From Roseiarcus sp035308145 (GTDB lineage Bacteria; Pseudomonadota; Alphaproteobacteria; Rhizobiales; Beijerinckiaceae): DNA of 26,048 bases. The translations under genes and the position numbers were made by a program. Position 1 is the stretch's first letter. Each line of letters opens with the position of its first letter. Of this stretch, positions 18,741 through 26,048 are shown in pieces. The notes below the pieces were generated by a model. The model did not search any database. It was not told where the DNA came from and was given only the letters and a program-made list of their open reading frames with translations. The stretch lies in the NCBI GenBank assembly GCA_035308145.1, contig DATGHD010000062.1:1-26048 (forward strand). The letters are read 5' to 3'.

Positions 18741-19313
18741 ATGCCGAACCTCACGCGACGACATTTTTTAGGGAGCGCAGGCGGGCTTGCCGTCTTCGCA
18801 TCCGTCGCCTCGGCGCGGGCTGACGCGCCGCAGCAATTCTCGACCGAGGAGTTGATCGATAGCGGCCATCGCTTCTTCGGCGCCATTTCGCGCGGGCTCG
18901 CCGAAGCGGTCGAGGAGGCCGGCCGCCGTTGGGGCCAGCCTAATGGCTATATTCTCGGCCAGGAAGCCTCGGCCGCCTTTGTCGGCGGCCTGCGCTACGG
19001 CGAAGGGACGATGTTTACCCGGAACGCCGGGGACGAACGGGTCTACTGGCAGGGCCCTTCAGTCGGATTTGACGCCGGCGCCGACGGCGACCGCACGATG
19101 ATGCTGGTCTACAATCTCCCTGCGGTCGCGGCGATCTATCGCCGCTACGCCGGCATCGACGGTTCCGCTTATTTCGTCGGCGGCTTCGGCTTCACCGCTC
19201 TTGGCGCGGAAGGCGTCGTGGTCGTGCCAATTCGTAGCGGCGTCGGCGCGCGCCTCGGCGTCAATGTGAGCTACTTGAAATTCACCCCGCGCGCGACTTG
19301 GAACCCTTTTTAG
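18741..19313 (+). CDS. eipA: DUF1134 / EipA-family envelope protein with Tat signal
   Basis: A 190-residue exported protein. The N-terminus MPNLTRRHFLGSAGGLAVFA carries a twin-arginine motif (T-R-R-H-F-L), a hydrophobic stretch and a likely cleavage site after SARA near residue 27, so folded export by Tat is predicted. The mature part is typical of DUF1134: STEELIDSGHRFFG near 34-47, GQEASAAFVGGLRYGEGTM, then a Gly-rich beta domain (FVGGFGFTALGAEGVVVVPIRSGVGARLGVNVSYLKFT). In Brucella the family member EipA is a periplasmic protein needed for envelope integrity and is reported to be in the CtrA regulon; here chpT is two genes away. ATG 18741 has GGGAGA eight bases upstream. The molecular function of the domain is unknown. 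Confidence 0.9.
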   Translation: MPNLTRRHFLGSAGGLAVFASVASARADAPQQFSTEELIDSGHRFFGAISRGLAEAVEEAGRRWGQPNGYILGQEASAAFVGGLRYGEGTMFTRNAGDERVYWQGPSVGFDAGADGDRTMMLVYNLPAVAAIYRRYAGIDGSAYFVGGFGFTALGAEGVVVVPIRSGVGARLGVNVSYLKFTPRATWNPF

Positions 19314-19457
19314 CCGCGGGCCGGCGCCTGGAACCATATCGCCCGCGCGCGATTGTCAACCAAGCGCGCAGAGAAGCGAGACCTTTGCTTGCCAGCCGCC
19401 CCATGTCATTGTAGGGCGCTGGCCGCCACTAGGTGAAGCGAATTGGTGGAAGACGGG

Positions 19458-20474
19458 ATGTATTTTGTGGCGGGCTTCCTGGTCGCCGGGCTCGCCGCAA
19501 TGTTGATCCTGCCCGCGTTCTGGCGCAGGGCTTTGCGGCTGTCGGCGCGCCGCGTTCGTCTGCAAGCGCCCCTTTCGGTGAGCGAGGCCGTCGCCGAGCG
19601 CGATCAACTGCGCGCCGATCGCGCGGTCGCCGAGCGGCGTCTCGAACATCGCGTTGAGGCCCTGCAAGCTGCGTCCGCAGACCATCGCGCCGGCCTCGGA
19701 CGTCAGGCCAAGCGTATCGTCGAACTCGAAGATCGCGCCGCCGATCTCTCGCGCGAAATAGAAGAGCTGACCGGCGACCTCAAGGCGGCGCGGCGCGAGG
19801 CGACTGATCTGCAATCCGAGCTTGGCGCGGGCCGGATCGCGTTAAGCGACATCAGCGCGCAACTCGAGCGCGCAAAATCGAGGGTCGCCGCGCAAGGCGA
19901 TCAACGGGTTGCGCTCGATATCCGCGTCGATGAGCAACGCGCGGCGATCGCCGCCTTGGAGACCAGAGCGGCCGGCCTTGAAGCAAGGCTTGCCGATCAG
20001 GCGCAGGCCGCCAAGCTCAAGGCGGAGGCGCAGGCGGCGGCGCGGGCGCGCGAGATCCAGCAAGCGCGCGACGAACTGGCGCAGATCGAGGCGCGCGTCG
20101 CCGCAAACGACCGTTCGCGCGAGGAGGCGCTTATCGAGAGCGGCCGCCGGCTCGGCGATGTTGCCGCGCGCGACGCGGCTCTGGCGGAAAAGGATCGCAT
20201 CATTCGCGATCTCAATGAACGGCTGAGCAAAAAGACCGAAGGCGCCCCCGAGCCGGTCTTGCCGGCAGAGAAACGGCAGGACGATCGGCTGTTGCGCGAG
20301 GCGATCGCCAAGCTCGGCGCCGACGTGGCGCGGTTAACGGGCGAAAGCGAAGCTCAGTCCTTGCTCCTGCCGACCATCGGCCCAAGGAGACGGCGCGAGT
20401 CTTCCTCGGCGAGCGAGGAGGGCGAGGCCGCGACGTCGGCGCGGCGCGCGCGGACGCCGTCGCCTGCGCCGTAG
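19458..20474 (+). CDS. Single-pass membrane protein with long coiled coil
   Basis: A 338-residue protein not assigned to a named family. Residues 2-24 are one hydrophobic segment (FVAGFLVAGLAAMLILPAFW) followed by an Arg-rich stop-transfer region, so the long C-terminal part is probably cytoplasmic. Residues ~45-265 are Ala/Arg/Glu/Leu-rich with heptad-like spacing, a strong coiled-coil pattern; the end is disordered (Ser/Glu/Ala, then RRARTPSPAP). Start: ATG 19458 with GGTGGA seven bases upstream. GTG 19446 and TTG 19443 are alternatives, with AGGTGA at a good distance. It follows eipA after 144 bases and precedes the DUF4337 gene by 56. It might act as a scaffold or envelope-linked protein similar in layout to DivIVA- or RmuC-like proteins, but I see no specific match. 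High Ala/Arg content alone does not make it spurious: the frame is long, with normal G+C bias. Confidence 0.75.
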   Translation: MYFVAGFLVAGLAAMLILPAFWRRALRLSARRVRLQAPLSVSEAVAERDQLRADRAVAERRLEHRVEALQAASADHRAGLGRQAKRIVELEDRAADLSREIEELTGDLKAARREATDLQSELGAGRIALSDISAQLERAKSRVAAQGDQRVALDIRVDEQRAAIAALETRAAGLEARLADQAQAAKLKAEAQAAARAREIQQARDELAQIEARVAANDRSREEALIESGRRLGDVAARDAALAEKDRIIRDLNERLSKKTEGAPEPVLPAEKRQDDRLLREAIAKLGADVARLTGESEAQSLLLPTIGPRRRRESSSASEEGEAATSARRARTPSPAP

Positions 20475-20530
20475 ATCTAAAACAGAATTTTCAACCTACC
20501 GGCGAAGCCGCGGTCAATTGGGGGCCTTAG

Positions 20531-21109
20531 ATGTCTGAGCATGTCGGCGTGCACACGCACGCGGCTCATGAGGAACTGCTGCATGAGATGGCCGAGCATG
20601 GCGCAGAGGGGCTCGCCCAGCGCGTCGCCATCGTGACCGCGCTCCTGGCGACGATCGGCGCGCTATTCGGCTATCAAGCCGGCCACGTATCGACCGAGGC
20701 GATGCTGTTGAAGAACGATTCAATCGCCGCCCAGGCTAAGGCTTCCGACATGTGGGCCGAATATCAGGCCAAAAGCACGCGCGAATTCTTGTCGAAGAAC
20801 CTCGCCGGCGTCGCGACTGACGACGCGCTCAAGACCAAGCTCGCCTCGGAAGGCGAGCGCTACGCCAAGGAGAAGCAGGAGATCAGCGAGAAGGCAAAAG
20901 CTTTCGAGGAAGAATCCAAGGCCGCCAACGAAAAGGCCGAGGCGAATATCGTGCCGCATGAACGCATGGCGCTCGGCGTTACGCTGATGCAAGTCGCCGT
21001 CGCGCTCGCCTCGATCACGGTCCTCACCCGCAAGAACTGGCTCTTCTATGGCGCCCTTGCTTTCGCGGCGATCGGGATCGGCGTGTCGAGCTGGGGGTAT
21101 TTTTCTTAA
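20531..21109 (+). CDS. DUF4337 family membrane protein
   Basis: A 192-residue protein with the DUF4337 layout: a His/Glu-rich cytoplasmic start, one transmembrane helix at about 31-50 (VAIVTALLATIGALFGYQAG), the conserved segment LKNDSIAAQAKASDMWAEYQAKS near 59-81, a Lys/Glu/Ala-rich coiled-coil loop (about 110-145), and two C-terminal transmembrane helices (about 149-165 and 171-190). The function of the family is unknown. ATG 20531 is preceded by GGGGG with about seven bases spacing. It follows the coiled-coil membrane protein in the same direction after 56 bases, so the two may be co-transcribed and could act together at the inner membrane; both combine membrane anchors and coiled coils. 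The gap that follows is the longest of the window. Confidence 0.88.
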   Translation: MSEHVGVHTHAAHEELLHEMAEHGAEGLAQRVAIVTALLATIGALFGYQAGHVSTEAMLLKNDSIAAQAKASDMWAEYQAKSTREFLSKNLAGVATDDALKTKLASEGERYAKEKQEISEKAKAFEEESKAANEKAEANIVPHERMALGVTLMQVAVALASITVLTRKNWLFYGALAFAAIGIGVSSWGYFS

Positions 21110-21672
21110 GAGGCGCTCGGCCAACGCCGCAGCGCAGCCGCGCGGAGCCGGCGCTAGAAAGAAGGCCCGGTTTGCGTCTCTTCGGCCTCGGCCTATGTTG
21201 CGCGGTCGATGGGACGCTGGCTGTCGCGACGGGCGACAAAATTTGGAAAATCCTTGGAGGGCGCAAAAATCGCCGCCCGGCCAAATTTCGCGTTCGAAAA
21301 ATCCTCTTCTTATCAACGGAGCCGCAACGCGTTCGCCAAACCTTTCCAAATTTTTCTGTGGCCGTTTTGGGCGATTCCAACGACTTAGGAAGAAAAAAGT
21401 TTGGAAAACACGTTTCAGTCGGCCGCGCCAGTGCTGACTGCCTCTCCGAGACCGCGCGAATATAGCCGAAGCTGCGCGTTCGAGGAAGAAATTATCCGTA
21501 CCTTTCCCATAAGATCATGATTTGCGCCGCTCTTCGTCAGTTTGCGACGAGGGGTTAGCGCTATCCGGCGCCGCCTGTCGCTGCCCGCGGGATACTCAAT
21601 ATCTTTATGCGTCGGAGCGAAGCTGCCAGCTTAAACAAAAGCTGCTAGGCTACCCCAATTAAGGGGGCGGCA
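21110..21672. other. Long intergenic region with AT-rich inverted-repeat element upstream of the cyclase gene
   Basis: This 563-base gap has no recognisable gene. One frame (21172-21465) runs through it, but its product resembles no family I know. The centre is AT-richer than the surroundings and contains several copies of the string TTTGGAAA or its complement (21242, 21343, 21400). A stem-loop CAGCTT/AAGCTG (21627-21644, loop AAACAA) lies just before the ribosome binding site AGGGGG (21662-21667) of the cyclase gene. Confidence 0.45.
21238..21355. repeat. ~118-bp element bounded by 12-bp inverted repeats
   Basis: AAAATTTGGAAA at 21238-21249 is the exact reverse complement of TTTCCAAATTTT at 21343-21354. 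Inside lie the palindromic GGGCGCAAAAATCGCCGCCC region and another CCAAATTT at 21282-21289. A third related copy, AGTTTGGAAAAC, is at 21399-21409. This could be a miniature inverted-repeat element, a dispersed intergenic repeat, or a set of regulator sites. Only this one copy is visible, so its repeat nature is unproven. Confidence 0.4.
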
Positions 21673-24600
21673 GTGCGGGGGGTTGAAGATTGGCTTAACA
21701 GCCTCGGCCTTGGCGAATACGCCCAGCGTTTCGTCGAGAACGGCGTCGATTTCTCGACGCTTCCCGACCTCACCGAAGACGACCTGAAGGAGCTGGGCGT
21801 CCTTCTCGGTCATCGTCGCAGGCTGTTGCGCGCGATCTCGACGCTCGGGGCGACTGCAAACAACGTTACGCCAAACGCAGTCCGGCCGGTTGATGCGGCT
21901 CTCCCGCGCCCGCCCTCGACGATCGCGAGTGCGGCCGGCGAGCGACGGTATCTGACGATCATGTTCTGCGATCTCGTCGGCTCGACGAGCCTGGCGGCGC
22001 AGCTTGATCCCGAGGACTGGGGAAATCTGGTCGGCGCCTATCTTGACGCCGCCTCGGCGGCGGTGGGCCAATTCGGCGGCCATGTGCTGAAGAAGCTCGG
22101 CGACGGGCTGATGGCGCTCTTCGGCTTTCCGCAGGCGCAGGAGAACGATTCCGAGCGCGCCGTGCGGGCGGCGCTCGCCATCCAGCGCGCGCTCGCCGAA
22201 CTCAACGCGAAGAACGCCGCGACCGGCGCGCCCGAACTCGCCGCGCGCATCGGCCTCGCCAGCGGGCCGGTCGTCGTCGATGCGACGGGCGAAGTCTTCG
22301 GCGACGCGCCGAACATCGCCGCACGCGTGCAAAGCGCCGCCGAGCCCGGAATGGTTTTCGTCACGGCGAACGTCCAACGCCAGGTCGCCGGCCTGTTCGT
22401 CGCCGAGGACAAGGGCGAGCATGCGCTCAAGGGCGTTCCCGAGCCGGTGGCGCTTTATCGCATCGTCCGCGCGAGCGGCGGCGGCCGGCGAAGCGGCGCG
22501 CGTGCGCTGACGCCCTTGATCGGCCGCGAGGAGGAACTGGAGCTTCTCTCCCGACGCTGGCGGCGCGCCAGCGGCGGCGACGGCCAGCTTACCTTGATCG
22601 TCGGCGAGCCTGGCCTCGGCAAGTCGCGCTTGATCGAAGAATTTCGCGCGCGCCTCGCCGAGACGCCGCATACTTGGGTCGAGTGGAGCTCGTCGCAGCT
22701 CTTGCAGAACACCCCGCTCCACCCGATCGGCGAATGGGGCCGCCAGCGCTTCGGCGGCGCGGACGTTGCCGCCGGAGATCGGCTCGCCGAACTCGAACAA
22801 ACGCTTGGGCAAGTCGGTCTCGATCCGGCGGAATACGGCCCTCTGCTTGCGCCCCTCCTCGATATTCCCCTGCCGCCCGCCCGCGCGCCCGCGCTGGCGC
22901 CGGAGGAGTTCAGGCGGCGGCAATTAGCCGCCATCCTGGCTTGGGTTCTCGCCGGCGCGCGCGCGCAACCGATCGTCCTCGCGTTCGAGGACCTGCAATG
23001 GGCCGATCCGACTTCGCTCGACGTCTTGCGCGGGCTCGCCGAGCGCGGCGCGCAGGTCCCGCTCTTTCTTCTGGCGACGGCGCGGCCCGAATTCCGCGCG
23101 CCGTGGAGCCTGCGCTCGCATCACAGCGTCGTCTCCCTCGCGCCCCTCGACCGAATGCAGGTCGCGCTGATGGTCGCCGAGCTCGCTTCGCGCCACGCTC
23201 TGGCGAAGGACATTGTCGACGGCGTCTGCCAGCGCGCCGAGGGCGTGCCGCTCTTCGTCGAGGAGGTCACGCGCCTATTGCTTGAACGCGGCGAGCGCGG
23301 CGGCGCACAAGCTATTCCGATGTCCCTGCAGCAATCCCTGGTCGCGCGGCTCGATCGCCTGGGCGAAGCCCGCGAGGTTGCGCAAGTCGGCAGCGTGCTC
23401 GGGCGGGATTTCTCCTACAAGCTGTTGCGCGAGGTCGCCGAAAGCGGCGAAGCCGCGCTGCAAGCGGCGCTCGAGAGCCTCGCCGAGGCGGACATCCTCT
23501 TCGTCGAAGGCGCCGCGCCCGAGGCGACCTATCGTTTCAAGCACGCGCTGATCCAGGACGCGGCTTATGACAGCCTGCTGAAGAGCCGGCGACTTGCGCT
23601 GCATAAGCGTGCGGCGGAAGTCCTGAGCCAAAGCGGGGATGCCGAGCCCGAGATCGTCGCGCACCATTTCACGCAAGCGGGTCTCGACGATCTAGCGATC
23701 GATTGGTGGGGACGGGCGGGTGACGCGGCGCTTCGTCGCTCGGCATTCCAAGAGGCAATGGCGCATCTCGGCAAGGCGGTCGAGATGGCTGATAAGATGG
23801 CCGAGGCGCGAACGCCCATCGCCACCGCGCAGCGGGCGAAAATGCAGACGGATTACGCCCACGCGCTCTATTGGGGGAAAGGCCAAGCCGCCGCGGAGAC
23901 GAAGGCTGCTTTCGACCGCATAAGGGAACTCCCGGCCGGCAAGGTGAGCGACGAAGAGCGTTTGAGCGAATGGCGCGCGCAATGGGGGCGATCCATTTGG
24001 GGGGCGCAATTGCTCAAGGCGCAAAGTCTCGCCGAGCGCCTGCTCAGGGACGCCGGCATTGACAATGCCGCTAAACCGTTCGGTAGCTACGCGGTTGGCA
24101 CGACGTGCTTGTTCTTGGGCAGGTTCGCAGACGCGCGCGTCCATCTCGAAACCGCGTTGAGCGGCATCGCGTCCGATGCAACGGCGGCGATACCGACCAT
24201 TGGTCTGGACTTGTGTGCAGCCGCTACAAGCTATCTTGCGCTCTCCACCTTCTGTTCGGGGCACGTTGCCCGCGGTTTCTCAAACATGGAAGAAGCGATC
24301 GGGCTCGCCAACAGTCGGGGCCATCCTCCGTCGCAGGCGCATTGCTACGTTATGAAAGCGCTTTTGGCGGCGGTTTGCGACGACTTCAAAAGCGCTATCC
24401 GTGCTGGAGACGCGGCACTCACCGTCAGCCGCGAGCACAGTATTGCAGCGTTCGCTGTAGCGGCCGATGCCATATGCTGCTGGGGCAAAGGGCGGTTGGT
24501 CGACCCGGGCGAAGGCGCGCGTGGCGTTCGCGCCGCGATCGAAGAATACCAACGGCCTGGGAACCGGCTCGGCATCCCGATGCTTCTCGGTCTGCTTGCT

Positions 24601-26048
24601 GACTTTCAATCTGCATCGCGAGAATTCGATCCGGCGCTCAAAACGATTGCGGACGCGCTGACGACCGCCGATGAGACCGCCGAGCGTTGGAGCATCTCCT
24701 ACCTCCATCGCCTGCGCGGCGACATTCTGCTGAAGCGCAACCCGCCCGATCCGACCGCCGCCGAGGACGCTTATCGCACCGCGATCGCCATCGCCGAACA
24801 GCAGGGCGCGCGCACCTACCTACTTCTCGCCTCGCTCGCCTTGGCCAAGCTCTACCATTCCGCGGGCCGGTTCGTCGACGCACATGAGACCCTCGCCCCG
24901 GCGCTCGCAGGTTTTTCGCCAACCCCGGAGTTGCCGGCGATAGCTGAGGCCCAGTCGCTGCTGGCCGAATTGACTGGATATGACAAAGTCAAGGCCGACG
25001 CCGCCCGCCGAACGCGTCGCCTCGAACTCGCAACTAGCTACTCTCAAGCGGTGTTGTGGGCCAAAGGCTTCGCGTCGGATGAGGCAAAGGCAGCCGCCGA
25101 GCGGGTCGCCGACCTGGGCGGACTCACGCAAGCCGGCAGCGAGCGCTTGGCGGCATTCCACGCACAATGGTCGCGGGCGTTCATACGGGGCGAACTCATC
25201 CCGGCCCGTGAGCTAGCCGGCGCATTCTTGCAGCGCGCGGTGGACGACAAACAACCTGCCGCCATCGCTCTTGGTCGCCGACGCCTCGGTTGGTCGCTTT
25301 TATTTTTGGGCGATCTTGCGCATTCGAGGACTCAGCTCGAGCAAGTGCTGAACGGTCCGGAACTCGAGCGAAGCCAGGGCGTCCGTGACGCCTACTGGGT
25401 GGACGATCGGACCGTGGCGAAAAGCTGGTTGGCTGCCGCGTTTTGGCAATTAGGGGACGTTGATCGCGCGCGGTTTCTTTTGCAAGACGCGATCGCCGCC
25501 GCCGATGATGCGGGACACGCGCCCACAGTATCTTTTGTGCTTATCTCAGAGGTCATCGTCGAAGCCTACCGCGCCGACCCTGCCGAAACGCTTCGCGCAG
25601 CGGAACGGCTGATCGGTCACAGCCAACAACATAGCATCGCATATTCCCTTGCTCTGGCCGAGATATATGCAAGTTGGGCGCGCGGCCATTTGGTTGATCC
25701 TGAAGCTGGAATCATGGACCTGCGGCGGTCACTTGATGCTTATTTTTCTGCTGGCAATCGGGCTGGTGCTCCATTCCTTCATGGCCTACTGGCCGATCTC
25801 CAGCTTAGGGCGCACCGGATCGAAGACGCACTTGCGCAAATCGAGGCGGGGCTGGAGGCTTCGCGGGACACGGGCGAGCGCCTGACCGATCCGCACTTGT
25901 ATCGGTTGCGCGGCGACATTCTGCTGAAGGGCGATCCTGACGACCCGCGATCGAGCGAGGAGGCGTATCGAACCGCCATCGACATCGCAAAAGAACGCGG
26001 CGCGCGCAGCTATGAACTGCTCGCCTCGTTGTCGCTCGCCAAACTCTA
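21673..26048 (+). CDS. SAM domain - class III nucleotide cyclase - AAA/STAND ATPase - TPR protein (3' end outside window)
   Basis: Open from GTG 21673 (AGGGGG five bases upstream) to the window edge, at least 1458 codons. A SAM domain at ~3-55 (WLNSLGLGEYAQRF ... LGHRRRLLRAI) is followed by a linker and a class III cyclase domain at ~92-265. The cyclase has metal Asp100 in MFCDLVGST, Asp144 in LKKLGDGLMALFG, and the NIAAR Asn/Arg pair thought to stabilise the transition state, so it looks catalytically intact. An ATPase of the AAA/STAND type follows: Walker A GEPGLGKS at 311-318 and Walker B VLAFEDLQWAD near 435-445. From ~650 on the chain is helical with TPR-like repeats, including two diverged copies of a ~395-residue module (from ~720 and ~1115). 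Such proteins are thought to be signal-gated switches; ligand and target are unknown. cAMP is the likely product, by family. Confidence 0.9.
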   Translation, partial: MRGVEDWLNSLGLGEYAQRFVENGVDFSTLPDLTEDDLKELGVLLGHRRRLLRAISTLGATANNVTPNAVRPVDAALPRPPSTIASAAGERRYLTIMFCDLVGSTSLAAQLDPEDWGNLVGAYLDAASAAVGQFGGHVLKKLGDGLMALFGFPQAQENDSERAVRAALAIQRALAELNAKNAATGAPELAARIGLASGPVVVDATGEVFGDAPNIAARVQSAAEPGMVFVTANVQRQVAGLFVAEDKGEHALKGVPEPVALYRIVRASGGGRRSGARALTPLIGREEELELLSRRWRRASGGDGQLTLIVGEPGLGKSRLIEEFRARLAETPHTWVEWSSSQLLQNTPLHPIGEWGRQRFGGADVAAGDRLAELEQTLGQVGLDPAEYGPLLAPLLDIPLPPARAPALAPEEFRRRQLAAILAWVLAGARAQPIVLAFEDLQWADPTSLDVLRGLAERGAQVPLFLLATARPEFRAPWSLRSHHSVVSLAPLDRMQVALMVAELASRHALAKDIVDGVCQRAEGVPLFVEEVTRLLLERGERGGAQAIPMSLQQSLVARLDRLGEAREVAQVGSVLGRDFSYKLLREVAESGEAALQAALESLAEADILFVEGAAPEATYRFKHALIQDAAYDSLLKSRRLALHKRAAEVLSQSGDAEPEIVAHHFTQAGLDDLAIDWWGRAGDAALRRSAFQEAMAHLGKAVEMADKMAEARTPIATAQRAKMQTDYAHALYWGKGQAAAETKAAFDRIRELPAGKVSDEERLSEWRAQWGRSIWGAQLLKAQSLAERLLRDAGIDNAAKPFGSYAVGTTCLFLGRFADARVHLETALSGIASDATAAIPTIGLDLCAAATSYLALSTFCSGHVARGFSNMEEAIGLANSRGHPPSQAHCYVMKALLAAVCDDFKSAIRAGDAALTVSREHSIAAFAVAADAICCWGKGRLVDPGEGARGVRAAIEEYQRPGNRLGIPMLLGLLADFQSASREFDPALKTIADALTTADETAERWSISYLHRLRGDILLKRNPPDPTAAEDAYRTAIAIAEQQGARTYLLLASLALAKLYHSAGRFVDAHETLAPALAGFSPTPELPAIAEAQSLLAELTGYDKVKADAARRTRRLELATSYSQAVLWAKGFASDEAKAAAERVADLGGLTQAGSERLAAFHAQWSRAFIRGELIPARELAGAFLQRAVDDKQPAAIALGRRRLGWSLLFLGDLAHSRTQLEQVLNGPELERSQGVRDAYWVDDRTVAKSWLAAAFWQLGDVDRARFLLQDAIAAADDAGHAPTVSFVLISEVIVEAYRADPAETLRAAERLIGHSQQHSIAYSLALAEIYASWARGHLVDPEAGIMDLRRSLDAYFSAGNRAGAPFLHGLLADLQLRAHRIEDALAQIEAGLEASRDTGERLTDPHLYRLRGDILLKGDPDDPRSSEEAYRTAIDIAKERGARSYELLASLSLAKL
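23830..25014 (+). repeat. TPR module copy 1 inside the cyclase/ATPase protein
   Basis: Residues ~720-1114. It opens with QRAKMQTDYAHALYWGKG and closes with RLRGDILLKRNPPDP, YRTAIAIAEQQGARTYLLL, ASLALAKLYHSAGR and a SPTPE..AEAQSLLAEL segment that in related proteins forms the C-terminus. Copy 2 begins right after it. Confidence 0.75.
25015..26048 (+). repeat. TPR module copy 2 inside the cyclase/ATPase protein (incomplete at window edge)
   Basis: Residues ~1115 onwards. RRLELATSYSQAVLWAKG aligns with the opening of copy 1, and RLRGDILLKGDPDDP, YRTAIDIAKERGARSYELL and ASLSLAKL align with its end. The offset is 1185 bases at the start and 1194 at the end. A 23-base identical stretch lies at 24713-24735 and 25907-25929. 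Confidence 0.75.

Noticed and set aside
21631..22923. 430-codon minus-strand frame over the cyclase gene
   Set aside because: Arg/Ala/Gly-rich shadow of the SAM-cyclase-ATPase gene, which has clear motifs on the plus strand.

Overview
The window comes from a G+C-rich alphaproteobacterial chromosome, most likely Rhizobiales (Hyphomicrobiales). Family evidence includes a ChpT phosphotransferase, a DUF4167 protein, a DUF1134/EipA protein, a TIGR02300 zinc-ribbon protein, a class II EPSP synthase and a DUF4337 protein. I lean towards the Beijerinckiaceae/Methylocystaceae side, but that is inference and not shown by any single gene.

Left part (about 1-5000) is a surface-glycan region. It holds the 3' end of one FkbM-type methyltransferase, a BcrC-like PAP2 phosphatase on the minus strand, two further complete FkbM methyltransferases, a lone glucose-1-phosphate thymidylyltransferase (rfbA), and a short ORF with a good start site that looks like the 5' stump of a broken gene. 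By eye this stretch is close to 50% G+C in places, clearly below the rest, so it is probably an exchanged or imported polysaccharide segment. It is followed on the minus strand by a two-gene sugar-nucleotide operon, mannose-1-phosphate guanylyltransferase/mannose-6-phosphate isomerase then phosphomannomutase/phosphoglucomutase, which supplies GDP-mannose.

Middle part (about 8100-16400) is housekeeping: tRNA-Ala(GGC), the TIGR02300 protein, aroA, cmk, secA, prmC and a DUF4167 protein. The order is unusual. secA lies where rpsA normally follows cmk, and prmC follows secA with overlapping codons instead of following prfA.

Next (about 16360-19300) is a cell-cycle/envelope cluster: a CheY-like receiver and ChpT on the minus strand, then CysQ and a Tat-exported DUF1134/EipA protein on the plus strand. 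A pair of TTAA half-sites resembling a CtrA box lies between chpT and the receiver gene. Two membrane proteins follow, a single-pass coiled-coil protein and a DUF4337 protein.

Right end (21673 to the edge) is one very long open gene encoding a SAM domain, a class III nucleotide cyclase domain, an AAA/STAND ATPase and at least two TPR modules. The second TPR module is a diverged duplicate of the first, offset by about 1.19 kb. The gene runs off the window. The 563-base gap before it contains a small inverted-repeat element about 118 bases long. No IS element, CRISPR array, rRNA or replication origin was seen.
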